This document shows positions 16,747-24,900 of a DNA stretch of 64,000 nt, one piece after another (within the stretch, counting starts at the first letter, position 1; every line of letters begins with the position of its first letter). A program made the translations under genes and the position numbers. Under the pieces are notes generated by a model that was not told the DNA's origin, did not search any database, and saw nothing but the letters and a program-made list of their open reading frames with translations. Source of the DNA: JAVVHE01 sp032249695 (GTDB taxonomy: Bacteria > Pseudomonadota > Alphaproteobacteria > Sphingomonadales > Sphingomonadaceae); the NCBI GenBank assembly GCA_032249695.1, contig JAVVHE010000015.1:7519-71518 (forward strand), written 5' to 3'.

Positions 16747-18375
16747 GTGACTGAACCCTACCGCGTCCTCGCCCGCAAATACCGCCCGCAGCGCTTTGCG
16801 GAGCTGATCGGCCAGGAAGCGATGGTCCAGACGCTGGGGAACGCCATCGCGCGCGGGCGGATCGCGCAGGCGTGGATGCTGACGGGCGTCCGCGGCGTCG
16901 GCAAGACGACGACCGCGCGGCTGATCGCCAAGGCGCTGAATTGCATCGGGCCCGATGGCCAGGGCGGCCCGACGATCACGCCGTGCGACAGGTGCGAACC
17001 GTGCCGCGCGATCGCCGAGGGGCGCTTTATCGACGTGATGGAGCAGGACGCAGCCAGCAACACGCAGGTCGACAAGATGCGCGAGCTGCTGGACGGGGTG
17101 CCCTACGCTCCGGTCAGCGGGCGTTATAAAGTTTACGTGATCGACGAGGTGCACATGCTCAGCACCTCGTCGTTCAACGCGCTGTTGAAGACGCTGGAGG
17201 AGCCGCCGGCGCACGTGAAGTTCATCTTCGCGACGACCGAGGCGCAGAAAGTGCCCGTCACCATCCTGTCGCGCTGCCAGCGCTTCGATCTGCGCCGCGT
17301 GCCCGAGGAGCGGCTGCGCGAGCATTTCGCCGCGATCTGCGCGTCCGAGTCCGTCGAGGTGGAGCCCGAAGCACTGAGCATCATCGCGCGCGCGGCCGAG
17401 GGAAGCGTTCGCGACGGGCTCTCGATCCTCGATCAGGCGATCGCGCATGGCGGAGGCGCGGTCAGCGCGGCTGCGGTCACCGACATGCTGGGGCTGGCCG
17501 ATCGCGGCCGCGTGCGCGCGCTGATGAGCTGCCTGCTCGCTGGCGATGGGCCGGGTGCGCTGGAAGGGCTGGAGGAGCAATACCGGCTGGGCGTGGATCC
17601 GCGCGAGGTGATCCGCGAGCTGATGGACCTCGCGCACCTCGCGACGCGCGCCAAGCTGATGGGGACGGTTGAGCCCGGCCGCCCGCCCGAGGAGCGCGCT
17701 GCGCTGAAAGGGTGGGCGGAGCGCTGCGGCATGGGCCAGCTGCACCGGGTTTGGCAGCTGCTGCTGAAGGCGCATGACGAGGTCGGCTGCGCGCCGGTGC
17801 CGCTGGAGGCGGCCGAGATGGGTCTGCTGCGCATCGCCTACGCGAGCAGCCTGCCCGATCCGGGCGAGCTGCTGCGCCGCGGCCCCGACGAGGGCGAACC
17901 CGCGCGCCCGGCCGTGGCCACGCCCGCTCCGACACGCACGCCCGCCCCGGTCGCGCACTTGCCCGAGCCTGCCGCGCCGGCTGCAAGGCTTCCGCTGCCG
18001 GAGAGTTTCGAAGCGCTGGTCCGGCTGGCCGAGAGTGAGGGTTCGCTGATGCTTGCCGCACAGCTGCACGACTATGTCCGCCCGGTTCGCTACGCTCCGC
18101 CCGAGTTCAGCTTCGCGCTCGCAGCCAACCTGCCAGGCAATCTGGCGCAGGACCTGACGCGGGCGCTGCGCGACTGGACCGGCAGCAACTGGCGCATTGA
18201 GATTGCGATGACCGGCGGCGAGCCGACGCTGCGCGAGCGCGAGCAGGCCGAGCGCCGCGCCGCGCTGGAGGACCCGGCGGTCAAGGCGCTGATGGAGGCG
18301 TTCCCCGGCGCCGAACTCTTGAGCTACGACCCCCACTCAACCGCCGCACCCGCGGCCCGGAGAGACATCGCATGA
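16747..18375 (+). CDS. dnaX: DNA polymerase III subunits gamma and tau
   Basis: 542 residues. It is the clamp-loader ATPase of the replicase. Domain order: AAA+ module (residues ~10-230) with Walker A GVRGVGKTTTARL, a zinc module with Cys at CIGPDG...CDRCEPC, Walker B IDEVHMLS and sensor 1 FIFATTEAQKVPVTILSRC; then the lid and collar helices; a Pro/Ala linker (~390-420); and a C-terminal domain with LPGNLAQDLTRALRDWTG. The start is GTG at 16747-16749 with GGAG five bases upstream. It overlaps ybaB by four bases (ATGA), so the two are translationally coupled, as in many bacteria. Confidence 0.96.
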   Translation: MTEPYRVLARKYRPQRFAELIGQEAMVQTLGNAIARGRIAQAWMLTGVRGVGKTTTARLIAKALNCIGPDGQGGPTITPCDRCEPCRAIAEGRFIDVMEQDAASNTQVDKMRELLDGVPYAPVSGRYKVYVIDEVHMLSTSSFNALLKTLEEPPAHVKFIFATTEAQKVPVTILSRCQRFDLRRVPEERLREHFAAICASESVEVEPEALSIIARAAEGSVRDGLSILDQAIAHGGGAVSAAAVTDMLGLADRGRVRALMSCLLAGDGPGALEGLEEQYRLGVDPREVIRELMDLAHLATRAKLMGTVEPGRPPEERAALKGWAERCGMGQLHRVWQLLLKAHDEVGCAPVPLEAAEMGLLRIAYASSLPDPGELLRRGPDEGEPARPAVATPAPTRTPAPVAHLPEPAAPAARLPLPESFEALVRLAESEGSLMLAAQLHDYVRPVRYAPPEFSFALAANLPGNLAQDLTRALRDWTGSNWRIEIAMTGGEPTLREREQAERRAALEDPAVKALMEAFPGAELLSYDPHSTAAPAARRDIA

Positions 18376-18692
18376 ACCTCGACGAGATCCTGAAAGCCGC
18401 GCATTCCATGCAGGAAAAGCTGGGTGCCGCCCAGAACCGCCTCGACGAGATCATGGTCGACGGAGCCAGCGGCGGCGGCATGGTGCGCGTTGAGGCGTCC
18501 GCCAAGGGCCGCGTCGCGCGCGTGGAGATCGACCCGTCGCTGCTGGAGCCGGGATCGAAGGAGATGCTGGAAGACCTGATCGTTGCAGCGATGAACGACG
18601 CGCGCGTGAAGGCCGAAGCGGCGGCGGGCGCGGAGATGCAGAAGGTGACCGCTGGCCTGCCGATCCCGCCGGGCATGAAGATGCCGTTTTAG
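18372..18692 (+). CDS. ybaB: YbaB/EbfC family nucleoid-associated protein
   Basis: 106 residues, normal length. The protein is a small helical dimer that binds DNA. The N-terminal helix has LDEILKAAHSMQEKLGAAQ, the central strands carry MVRVEASAKGRVARVEIDP, and the C-terminal helix ends in LPIPPGMKMPF, the Met/Pro-rich end common to the family. The dnaX-ybaB pair is widely conserved; recR, often third, is absent. Only eight bases separate its stop from the stop of the convergent peptide transporter gene. Confidence 0.95.
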   Translation: MNLDEILKAAHSMQEKLGAAQNRLDEIMVDGASGGGMVRVEASAKGRVARVEIDPSLLEPGSKEMLEDLIVAAMNDARVKAEAAAGAEMQKVTAGLPIPPGMKMPF

Positions 18693-18700
18693 GCGGGCCT

Positions 18701-20044
18701 TTACCCCAGCGCCCGGCGGAGCCAGCCTCGGAGCGCGAGCACCGCCACGCTGCCCGCGGCGGCGATCCCTGCGTGCACGAACCAGAAGTCCGCTGGTCCC
18801 CAGCGTTCGTAGAAGCCGCCCAGCCGACCGCTGACGATGCTGCCCACGAACACGCTCAGCTGGTAGCAGGCGATGACCGTCGCGGCGCGCGGTGCCGGGG
18901 CGGCGCGGGTGAACACCGCAAGCACCACCGGGTTGAAGTAGATCCAGCCGAGGTTCGAGACCATGTGGAACGCAATGCCCCAGAGAAGCGGCACGCGCCC
19001 CGCTCCGGCGGCGCCCAGCCACGCCATGCCGAGCGCGAACAGCAGGCACCCGATCGCGGCCTTCGTCAGCTCGCCGCTTTCGCGACCGGTCTGCGCGCGC
19101 ACGCGCCACCAGCGCAGCACGAAGGGCAGCATCAGCACCGGCGCGAGCGCGTCGAACCCCTGCAGCCACGGCACCGGCATGGTGAATGCGCCGATCACCC
19201 GGTCGAGATGATCGCGCGCCCAGATGTTGTATGTGTTCCACACCTGCGTCTGCGCAGTCCAGTAACTCACCGCGATCAGCCCGAGAACCGCCAGCCGCCC
19301 GACACTGCGGCGCTCGGCGGGTGTCAGCGGCCGCTGCTCTCCGCGCGCCCCGTGTTGCTGCGCGGGCACCGCGCCGCGCCCGGCGAGATAGATGGCCACG
19401 CCGATCAGCATCCCGCCGGCGGCGAAGGCGAAGCCCGCGTGCCAGCCATAGGCCTGCCCCAGCGCTCCGGTGGCGATCGGCGCGACGAACGCGCCCACGT
19501 TGATCCCCGTATAGTAGAGCTGGACACCCTCCGCCCGGCGCCGGTCCTGCGGCGTATACAGCGCGCCGACCTCAGCCAGCAAATTGCCGCGCAGCAGGCC
19601 CGCACCCGCAACTAGCAGGCCAAGCGCGGCGAGGAAGGTCTTGTCGAACGCCAGCGAGAGGTGGCCTGCCGCCATCAGCAGCCCGCCGACGACGACCGCG
19701 GCACGCCGCCCGATCACGCGGTCGCCGATCCATCCGCCGATTGCCGGGGTGAAATAGACGAAGCCGACATACAGGCCGAACAGCTGGCTGGCGAACGCCT
19801 GCGCGGACAGCGGCCCGGTCGCGGCTTCGACCGCGCCGCGAACCGCGGCCAACCCTGCCACGTGCTCCGCGTGACCGGGCAGCAGCAACTGCTCCACCAT
19901 GTAAAGCACCAGCAGCGCCTGCATCCCGTGGAACGATACGCGCTCCCAGAACTCGGTCCCGGCCAGCACCCACAGCCCCCGCGGCTGACCCTCCAGCCCG
20001 CCGCGCCCTGTGTCCGTGCCTGCCCCCGCTGCCACGCTCGCCAT
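18701..20044 (-). CDS. Proton-coupled peptide transporter (POT family, MFS)
   Basis: 447 residues with twelve hydrophobic helices. The POT signature near residue 30 is EFWERVSFHGMQALLVLYM, an E-x-x-E-R form involved in proton coupling. VYFTPAIGGWIGDRVIGRR is the family's second conserved region (normally P-x-x-G-G-x-x-A-D). YYTGINVGAFVAPIATGAL and MVSNLGWIYFNPVVLAVFT are also typical. It imports di- and tripeptides with protons at the inner membrane. I use the ATG at 20042-20044, which starts just before the cytosolic N terminus; an extension to 20113 has no support. No regulator is visible. Confidence 0.9.
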   Translation of the reverse strand: MASVAAGAGTDTGRGGLEGQPRGLWVLAGTEFWERVSFHGMQALLVLYMVEQLLLPGHAEHVAGLAAVRGAVEAATGPLSAQAFASQLFGLYVGFVYFTPAIGGWIGDRVIGRRAAVVVGGLLMAAGHLSLAFDKTFLAALGLLVAGAGLLRGNLLAEVGALYTPQDRRRAEGVQLYYTGINVGAFVAPIATGALGQAYGWHAGFAFAAGGMLIGVAIYLAGRGAVPAQQHGARGEQRPLTPAERRSVGRLAVLGLIAVSYWTAQTQVWNTYNIWARDHLDRVIGAFTMPVPWLQGFDALAPVLMLPFVLRWWRVRAQTGRESGELTKAAIGCLLFALGMAWLGAAGAGRVPLLWGIAFHMVSNLGWIYFNPVVLAVFTRAAPAPRAATVIACYQLSVFVGSIVSGRLGGFYERWGPADFWFVHAGIAAAGSVAVLALRGWLRRALG

Positions 20045-20219
20045 TCGCGTCAGCCTCGCACGCGGGACGGGGCGGGAACAAGCCGCGTACCCAAGCGCTC
20101 GCAGCGCGATCATCCTCGATCGACGGCGGGCAGGGCAACCCGCTGGTCCCTAGCGGCAACGAGATTGAGCGGATCACCGCGACGATGCTTCCGGCGGTGC
20201 TACCGTCGGGCACGGCGCG

Positions 20220-20897
20220 TCACGGATAGACGCAGTCGTCCAGTGCGTCGGCGCGGACCGTGCCGATGCGCTTGCCGATATTGCGTGCGTATTTGCGCGT
20301 GTAGCGGCTGGGTGCCGCGGCTGATCGTTTGATCGGCTGCGGCACGATCGCTGCCAGCCGCGCGGCCTCGGCGGGCGAGAGCGTCGCCGTCCCATGCCCG
20401 AACGCCGCGCGCGACGCGGCTTCCGCGCCGTAAATGCCGCGGCCCCATTCGATCACGTTCAGATACACTTCCATGATCCGGCGCTTGCCCCACAGCGTCT
20501 CGATCAGGAAGGTGAACCACGCCTCGAAGCCCTTTCGCACCCACGATCGCCCGGGCCACAGGAACACGTTCTTCGCGGTCTGCTGGCTGATCGTCGATCC
20601 GCCGCGCAGCCGCTTGCCGACCTCGTTCGCTTTCGCGGCCTTCTCGATCGCGTCGAGATCGAAGCCGCGATGCTCGCAGAAGCGCGCGTCCTCGGCGCCG
20701 ATCAGCGCGCGCGGCAGGTTGCGGCTGATGCGCGGCAGCGGCTGCCACGACCGCTCGACATGGCGGCCGGACAGATAATCGCGCGCCATCAGCCACGTGA
20801 TTGGCGGATCGAGCACGCTGTAGAGCGCCACCCAGGCCACTGACAGCAGGACGGCGGCGATGACCAGCCGCACCGCCCAGATCAGCAGCCGGAACAC
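20220..20897 (-). CDS. mtgA: Monofunctional biosynthetic peptidoglycan transglycosylase
   Basis: 225 residues. A single N-terminal membrane helix (LIWAVRLVIAAVLLSVAW) precedes the GT51 domain. Its motifs are intact: ALIGAEDARFCEHRGFD with the catalytic Glu of E-D, GGSTISQQTAKNVFL, RKGFEAWFTFLIE with the second conserved Glu, and KRRIMEVYLNVIEWGRGIYG. It polymerises lipid II into glycan strands. The only sensible start is GTG at 20895-20897, which lies inside the 3' end of the upstream hydrolase gene, a 16-base overlap that suggests coupling. Its inclusion in the exosortase-associated minus-strand operon is unexpected for a peptidoglycan enzyme. Confidence 0.92.
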   Translation of the reverse strand: MFRLLIWAVRLVIAAVLLSVAWVALYSVLDPPITWLMARDYLSGRHVERSWQPLPRISRNLPRALIGAEDARFCEHRGFDLDAIEKAAKANEVGKRLRGGSTISQQTAKNVFLWPGRSWVRKGFEAWFTFLIETLWGKRRIMEVYLNVIEWGRGIYGAEAASRAAFGHGTATLSPAEAARLAAIVPQPIKRSAAAPSRYTRKYARNIGKRIGTVRADALDDCVYP

Positions 20898-21706
20898 GAA
20901 CCTACCAGCGCCCGGGCGCGCGCGCGGACGGCGGCTTGCGCTGCCGCGCCCGCGAAGCTGTGGCCCGCGCCCTCGACGCTCGTCAGCGTGCGCGGCCCCG
21001 CGGCCCGCGCGGCCTTGAACGGAGTGGAGGCCCATAATGCCGCGAACGCTATGCCGGTGGCGTCACGACCACCAGTGACGATTTCGACCGCGCCCTGATA
21101 GCGGCCGAGCGTCGCGGCAATGTTGCGGGCGGTGGCGGGCAGCGGCTCGGGCCGGGCGAGGCGGGCAAGACCGCGCGCGGCCTTGCGCAGATCGACCTCT
21201 CCGCTGAGCACGCGGCGGGCGAGCGCCAGCGGGTGCAGCCGCTCGCGATAGCGCGCAGCGATCGCCGCGCGTGGCGGTGTCTGTGCAGCGGCGGTGCATT
21301 CGTCGCGCGCCCACGGGTTGAGCAACAGCAGCCCTGCGAAGCCCCCTGGCTCAAGCGCGAGCGCGGCGGCGCCGTCGCACAGTCCGATGCCGATCACGCA
21401 GCGTGCTCCGGTTGCGGCGAGGAGCGCGGCACGGGCGGCTGCGATGTCGGGACCGATCGCGCGGAAGCCGGGGTCGGAACCGTCGCTGTCCCCCAATCCG
21501 CGCCGGTCGAAGCTGAGCCCCGGTACGCCCGCCGCGGCGAGCATCTGCGCGAGCGCCGCGAAGCTGCGATGCGGTCCGATGCGAGTCTGCGGGGCGCCGG
21601 GCACGATCAGCGCTGCAAGCTGCGCGGATGCGGGAGGGGCGGGTTCGTGCAGCCAGCCAGCCAGCCGCGCTCCATCGGGCGCGGTGATCGTCAGCGGCCG
21701 AGCCAT
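20882..21706 (-). CDS. Exosortase A system-associated hydrolase 1
   Basis: 274 residues with an alpha/beta-hydrolase fold, matching the PEP-CTERM-associated hydrolase 1 family. Visible features are TITAPDGARLAGWLHEP, LIVPGAPQTRIGPHRSF with an oxyanion region, the LSFDRRGLGDSDGSDPGF strand and VIGIGLCDGAAALAL, where the nucleophile elbow reads G-L-C-D-G, with Cys rather than Ser. The catalytic His is likely in EGAGHSFAG. The family's substrate is unknown; it is thought to act on an acyl intermediate made by the linked ligase. It starts inside hydrolase 2 (16-base overlap) and overlaps mtgA. Confidence 0.85.
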   Translation of the reverse strand: MARPLTITAPDGARLAGWLHEPAPPASAQLAALIVPGAPQTRIGPHRSFAALAQMLAAAGVPGLSFDRRGLGDSDGSDPGFRAIGPDIAAARAALLAATGARCVIGIGLCDGAAALALEPGGFAGLLLLNPWARDECTAAAQTPPRAAIAARYRERLHPLALARRVLSGEVDLRKAARGLARLARPEPLPATARNIAATLGRYQGAVEIVTGGRDATGIAFAALWASTPFKAARAAGPRTLTSVEGAGHSFAGAAAQAAVRARARALVGSCSGC

Positions 21707-22389
21707 GCCGCCACCTCGCACGCCAGCGCCGCCGCGAGCGCGCCCGCCGCCTCGGGCTCCGACTGCCGCCACACCGGCGGTCCGTCGAGCCGCACGTCGC
21801 CGTCATCGGCGTTCAGCGCCACGACGCGCGCCCCCGACCGCAGGACGGTTGCCGCACGCAACGCGTCGGCGAGCGCGGCCGTCATCGGGTAGCCAGCAAG
21901 ATCCAGCGCCTCGCCCGCCGTCAGCCGCGCTTCCAGCTGCGCCATCGTCGAACCCGCACCCGATGCGGCGTCCGCCGCGACACGCGCGCGGAGCAGATCG
22001 CGCAGGATCGCCGCGCCCTCGGCCGGAGCGAACAGCAGCGCGGGCACGCCTTCGGGCACAAACAGCGCCCCGCCCCGCACCGCCAGCACGCCGTCCGCGC
22101 CGATCGCACGCGCAGCATCCGCAGCCGCGGCCCGCGCGCGCGTCACGCTGAAGTCGGGCTCCGCATGGTCGCCCGTGCCCGGCCAATCGGGCAGCCAGCT
22201 CACCACGCCCAGCGTCGCCAGCGCCGCGCCCGTTTGGGCCAGCAGCCGCCGCGTGCGGTTCATCTCCTCGAGCAGCGGCTGGATGATCAGCAGCCGCGCG
22301 CCGCCGTCCGGCCCACGCCGCACGCAGGGAAGCCGCTCCGCCCCCGCTTCCAGCACCAGCTGCTCGAAGCCGGGCGCAGACGCGGTCAA
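21691..22389 (-). CDS. Exosortase A system-associated hydrolase 2
   Basis: 232 residues. The N-terminal IIQPLLEEMNRTRRLLAQT matches the hydrolase 2 family of XrtA loci, in which a H-P-F-x-E-E-M-N-K-x-R motif is diagnostic. The rest follows an alpha/beta-hydrolase order but is degenerate: the strand VVSWLPDWPGTGDHAEPDF carries a G-x-G-D turn, and no clear G-x-S-x-G elbow is present, although VRGGALFVPEGV is at its place. It may therefore be a scaffold or a diverged enzyme. The start appears to be TTG at 22387-22389, overlapping the TGA of the acyl carrier protein gene (TTGA). Confidence 0.8.
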   Translation of the reverse strand: MTASAPGFEQLVLEAGAERLPCVRRGPDGGARLLIIQPLLEEMNRTRRLLAQTGAALATLGVVSWLPDWPGTGDHAEPDFSVTRARAAAADAARAIGADGVLAVRGGALFVPEGVPALLFAPAEGAAILRDLLRARVAADAASGAGSTMAQLEARLTAGEALDLAGYPMTAALADALRAATVLRSGARVVALNADDGDVRLDGPPVWRQSEPEAAGALAAALACEVAAWLGR

Positions 22390-22667
22390 GCGCCCCGTTT
22401 TTCCGCAACGAAGCGGGTGAGCGCGCCGAACGTCTCGAACAGGCCCGCGGTCACCTCGTCGTCGTCGATGATGATCCCCAGCCGGTCCTCCAGCTCGGTC
22501 AGCACGCCCGCCACCGCCATCGAATCGAGTTCGGGAAGCGCGCCGAACAGCGGGCTCTCGGGCTTCAGCGCCGCGGCGCGCGCCGGCGGCAGCGCCAGCA
22601 CGTCGCGCAGCACCGCCCGCACCATGCCGTCCGCAGACACGCCCGCCTCTGCCGCCTTGCTTGCCAT
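22386..22667 (-). CDS. Acyl carrier protein of the exosortase A locus
   Basis: 93 residues. A carrier protein fold of four helices is predicted, with the phosphopantetheine attachment Ser in LPELDSMAVAGVLTELED. LGIIIDDDEVTAGLFETFG is the typical acidic helix III region. It should be modified by a phosphopantetheinyl transferase and carry an acyl or aminoacyl group as a thioester. It is the first gene of the minus-strand arm; the divergent acetyltransferase gene begins 32 bases away, so both promoters overlap or lie in that gap. The ligase and decarboxylase on the plus arm are its probable loading partners. Confidence 0.88.
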   Translation of the reverse strand: MASKAAEAGVSADGMVRAVLRDVLALPPARAAALKPESPLFGALPELDSMAVAGVLTELEDRLGIIIDDDEVTAGLFETFGALTRFVAEKRGA

Positions 22668-22699
22668 CAGGCCGGGCGCTTTATAGGCCGCGCCCCAGC

Positions 22700-23350
22700 A
22701 TGGCAATCGAGGGGCTGCGGCCCGATCTGGAGCTGTCCGCGGCCGACCGGCTCTCCTACCTTGCCGGGCGGGTCGGAGCCGTGACGGGCCTCTATGACTG
22801 GAAACGCTATGTGCTGGTCGCCGTTCCGGTGAGCGCGATGCCGCCGATGCCGCCGCGCGGATGGGAGGCGAAGGTGCTGCGCGACGCGGCGCCGGCCAGC
22901 CTGGTGCCGCCGGCCGCGGCGGCGTGGCGGCTGCGCCAGGGGATGGACTGCATCGTCGCATCGCCCGTCGATGGCGAGGCCGTCGGCGTCAGCTGGATCG
23001 GCGAGGGGGCGTTCGATGAGGACGAGGCGCACCTGACGTTCCGCCCGCCGCTCGGCACGGCGTGGGACACCGGGCTGTTCATCCGCCCCGAAGCGCGCGC
23101 GGGCCGCGCGTTCGCGGCGCTGTGGGCGGGGATGCGCGCGTGGGCGGAAGCGCGCGGTGTAGAATGGTCGATCAGCCGGATCGCCGACTATAACGGCCCG
23201 TCGCGGCGCGCGCACGCGCGGCTGCGCGGGCGCGAGCTGGGGCGCGTCGCCCTGTGCGAGCGGCGCGGGCGCGCGCGCGTCTGGGGCGCCGATCGCGCCT
23301 GCGTGACGCTATCCGGCGAGCGCGCGGTGGTGGAGTTGCCGCGCCCGTGA
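22700..23350 (+). CDS. GNAT-like acyltransferase of the exosortase A locus
   Basis: 216 residues. A GNAT-like fold is suggested by the order of strands and the C-terminal half (LFIRPEARAGRAFAALWAG, then WSISRIADYNGPSRRAHARL), which corresponds to the acyl-CoA-binding loop and the following helix. It has relatives at the same position in other sphingomonad XrtA loci, to my knowledge. It may use the acyl carrier protein rather than CoA as donor, which is inference. The ATG at 22700 faces the carrier gene across 32 bases, and the stop overlaps the ligase start (GTGA). Confidence 0.7.
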   Translation: MAIEGLRPDLELSAADRLSYLAGRVGAVTGLYDWKRYVLVAVPVSAMPPMPPRGWEAKVLRDAAPASLVPPAAAAWRLRQGMDCIVASPVDGEAVGVSWIGEGAFDEDEAHLTFRPPLGTAWDTGLFIRPEARAGRAFAALWAGMRAWAEARGVEWSISRIADYNGPSRRAHARLRGRELGRVALCERRGRARVWGADRACVTLSGERAVVELPRP

Positions 23351-24900
23351 CTCGCATCGACGAGCTGCTCGCTCGCGGCGCTGCGGGTGCCGAGGCGCTG
23401 GTGCACGGCTCCGAACGCGTGACCTATGCCGAGCTGTCCGCGTTGGCCGATGCGGCGGCGGCGCGCTTCGTGCGCGAGGGGGTGCGGGCGAACGACCGCG
23501 TCGCGCTGTGGGGGCCGAAGTCGGTGCCGCTGGTTGCGGCGCTGTTCGGCGCGTGGCGCGCAGGCGCGGTCGCGGTTCCGGTCAATCCGGTGCTGAAGCC
23601 CGCGCAGGTGGCGCATATCCTCGCCGACAGCGAGGCGGCGCTGCTCGTCGCGTCCGCCGAGCGACTGGCGCTGATGGAGGGTGCGATGGGCAGGGCGCGG
23701 CCTTGCCCGCTCCCAGCTCCGGCCTCGCGGCCGGAGCCGTCCCTCGCTGCGGAAGGGAGAGCGACGGACTTTCCGCTGCCGTCTGGGGAGAGGGTGGCTG
23801 GGCCGGAGGCGAAGGGTGGAGAGGGCACATCGAACGCCCTTGCCGCGATCCTCTACACCAGCGGCTCGACCGGGCGGCCGAAGGGCGTGATGCTCAGCCA
23901 TCGCAACCTCACGCTCGCAGCGGACAGCGTCGCCGCCTACCAGAAGCTTCAGCCCGACGATCGCGCGCTGGCGGTGCTGCCGCTCAGCTTCGACGCGGGC
24001 CTGTCGGTGCTGACCTCGGCGCTGCACGCTGGCGGCACGTGCGTGCTGCTCGATTACCTGCTGCCGCGCGACGTGCTGCGCGTGGCCGGGCGCGAGCGGA
24101 TCACCACGCTCCCCGGCGTGCCGCCGCTCTTCGTGCAACTGGCCGAGGTGCCGTGGCCGGCCGACCTCGCGCTGAGGCGCATCACGGTCACCGGCGGCCG
24201 GATGCCGCCCCCGCTCACCGCCCGCTTGCGCGAGCTCGCCCCGGCGGCGGACATCTACCTGATGTATGGCCTCACCGAAGCCTTCCGCTCGCTCTATCTC
24301 GATCCAGCCGAGGTCGCCGCGCGCCCCACCAGCGTCGGCGGCCCCATTCCGCATGCCGAGGTGCTGATCGTCCGCCCCGACGGCACCCCGTGCGCGCCCG
24401 ACGAGCCGGGCGAGCTGGTCCACTGCGGCCCGCTGGTCGCGCAGGGCTACTGGCGCGACCCCGATCGCACCGCCGAGCGCTTCCGCCCCGCCCCGCCGCA
24501 TGCGCTTCACCAGGGCCCGGCGGTCTGGTCGGGCGACACGCTGCGGCGCGACGCTCTCGGCTACCACTATTTCGTGGGGCGGCGTGACGAGCAGATCAAG
24601 ACAAGCGGCCTGCGCGTCAGCCCCACCGAGATCGAGGAAGCCGCGGTCGCCACCGGCGCGGTGGCCGAAGCAGTCGCGATCGGCGTGCCCGATGAGCGGC
24701 TGGGGGAGGCGATCCTCCTCGTCGTTCGCGCCGCGGGCGTTCTGGACGACACGACCGCCGAAGCGCAGCTGCGCGCCGGGCTGGCTGCGGCGCTGCCATC
24801 GTACATGCACCCCGGGCGCATCGCGTGGCGCGCCGAGCTGCCCCGCAACCCCAATGGCAAGATCGACCGCGCGGGCGTGCGCGCCGAGGTGCTGGCGTGA
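23347..24900 (+). CDS. Acyl-CoA/ACP ligase (AMP-forming), exosortase A system-associated
   Basis: 517 residues of the ANL superfamily. P-loop-like A3 motif LYTSGSTGRPKGVMLSHRN, A5 YLMYGLTEAFRSLYL, A7/A8 GDTLRRDALGYHYFVGRRD and EQIKTSGLRVSPTEIEE, and the A10 Lys in LPRNPNGKIDRAGV are all present. It should activate a carboxylic or amino acid as an adenylate and load it on the adjacent carrier protein. The start is GTG at 23347, overlapping the previous stop. Residues ~115-160, just before A3, are a Pro/Gly/Glu-rich insertion encoded by palindromic DNA (see 23716-23737) and absent from the usual fold. Confidence 0.9.
   Translation: MTRIDELLARGAAGAEALVHGSERVTYAELSALADAAAARFVREGVRANDRVALWGPKSVPLVAALFGAWRAGAVAVPVNPVLKPAQVAHILADSEAALLVASAERLALMEGAMGRARPCPLPAPASRPEPSLAAEGRATDFPLPSGERVAGPEAKGGEGTSNALAAILYTSGSTGRPKGVMLSHRNLTLAADSVAAYQKLQPDDRALAVLPLSFDAGLSVLTSALHAGGTCVLLDYLLPRDVLRVAGRERITTLPGVPPLFVQLAEVPWPADLALRRITVTGGRMPPPLTARLRELAPAADIYLMYGLTEAFRSLYLDPAEVAARPTSVGGPIPHAEVLIVRPDGTPCAPDEPGELVHCGPLVAQGYWRDPDRTAERFRPAPPHALHQGPAVWSGDTLRRDALGYHYFVGRRDEQIKTSGLRVSPTEIEEAAVATGAVAEAVAIGVPDERLGEAILLVVRAAGVLDDTTAEAQLRAGLAAALPSYMHPGRIAWRAELPRNPNGKIDRAGVRAEVLA
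23716..23737. repeat. Perfect 9-bp hairpin inside an in-frame insertion of the ligase gene
   Basis: GCTCCGGCC, loop TCGC, GGCCGGAGC. The surrounding ~130 bases (about 23695-23830) also contain TCCCT/AGGGA arms and GGAGAGGG words, and they translate to a linker with no place in the ANL fold. Similar hairpins with 4-base loops occur in pdhC (54429-54448 and 54746-54765). Confidence 0.7.

Noticed and set aside
16705..18336. Long minus-strand open frame opposite dnaX
   Set aside because: Antisense shadow of a conserved gene; the composition is Arg/Gln/His-rich and no motif is present.
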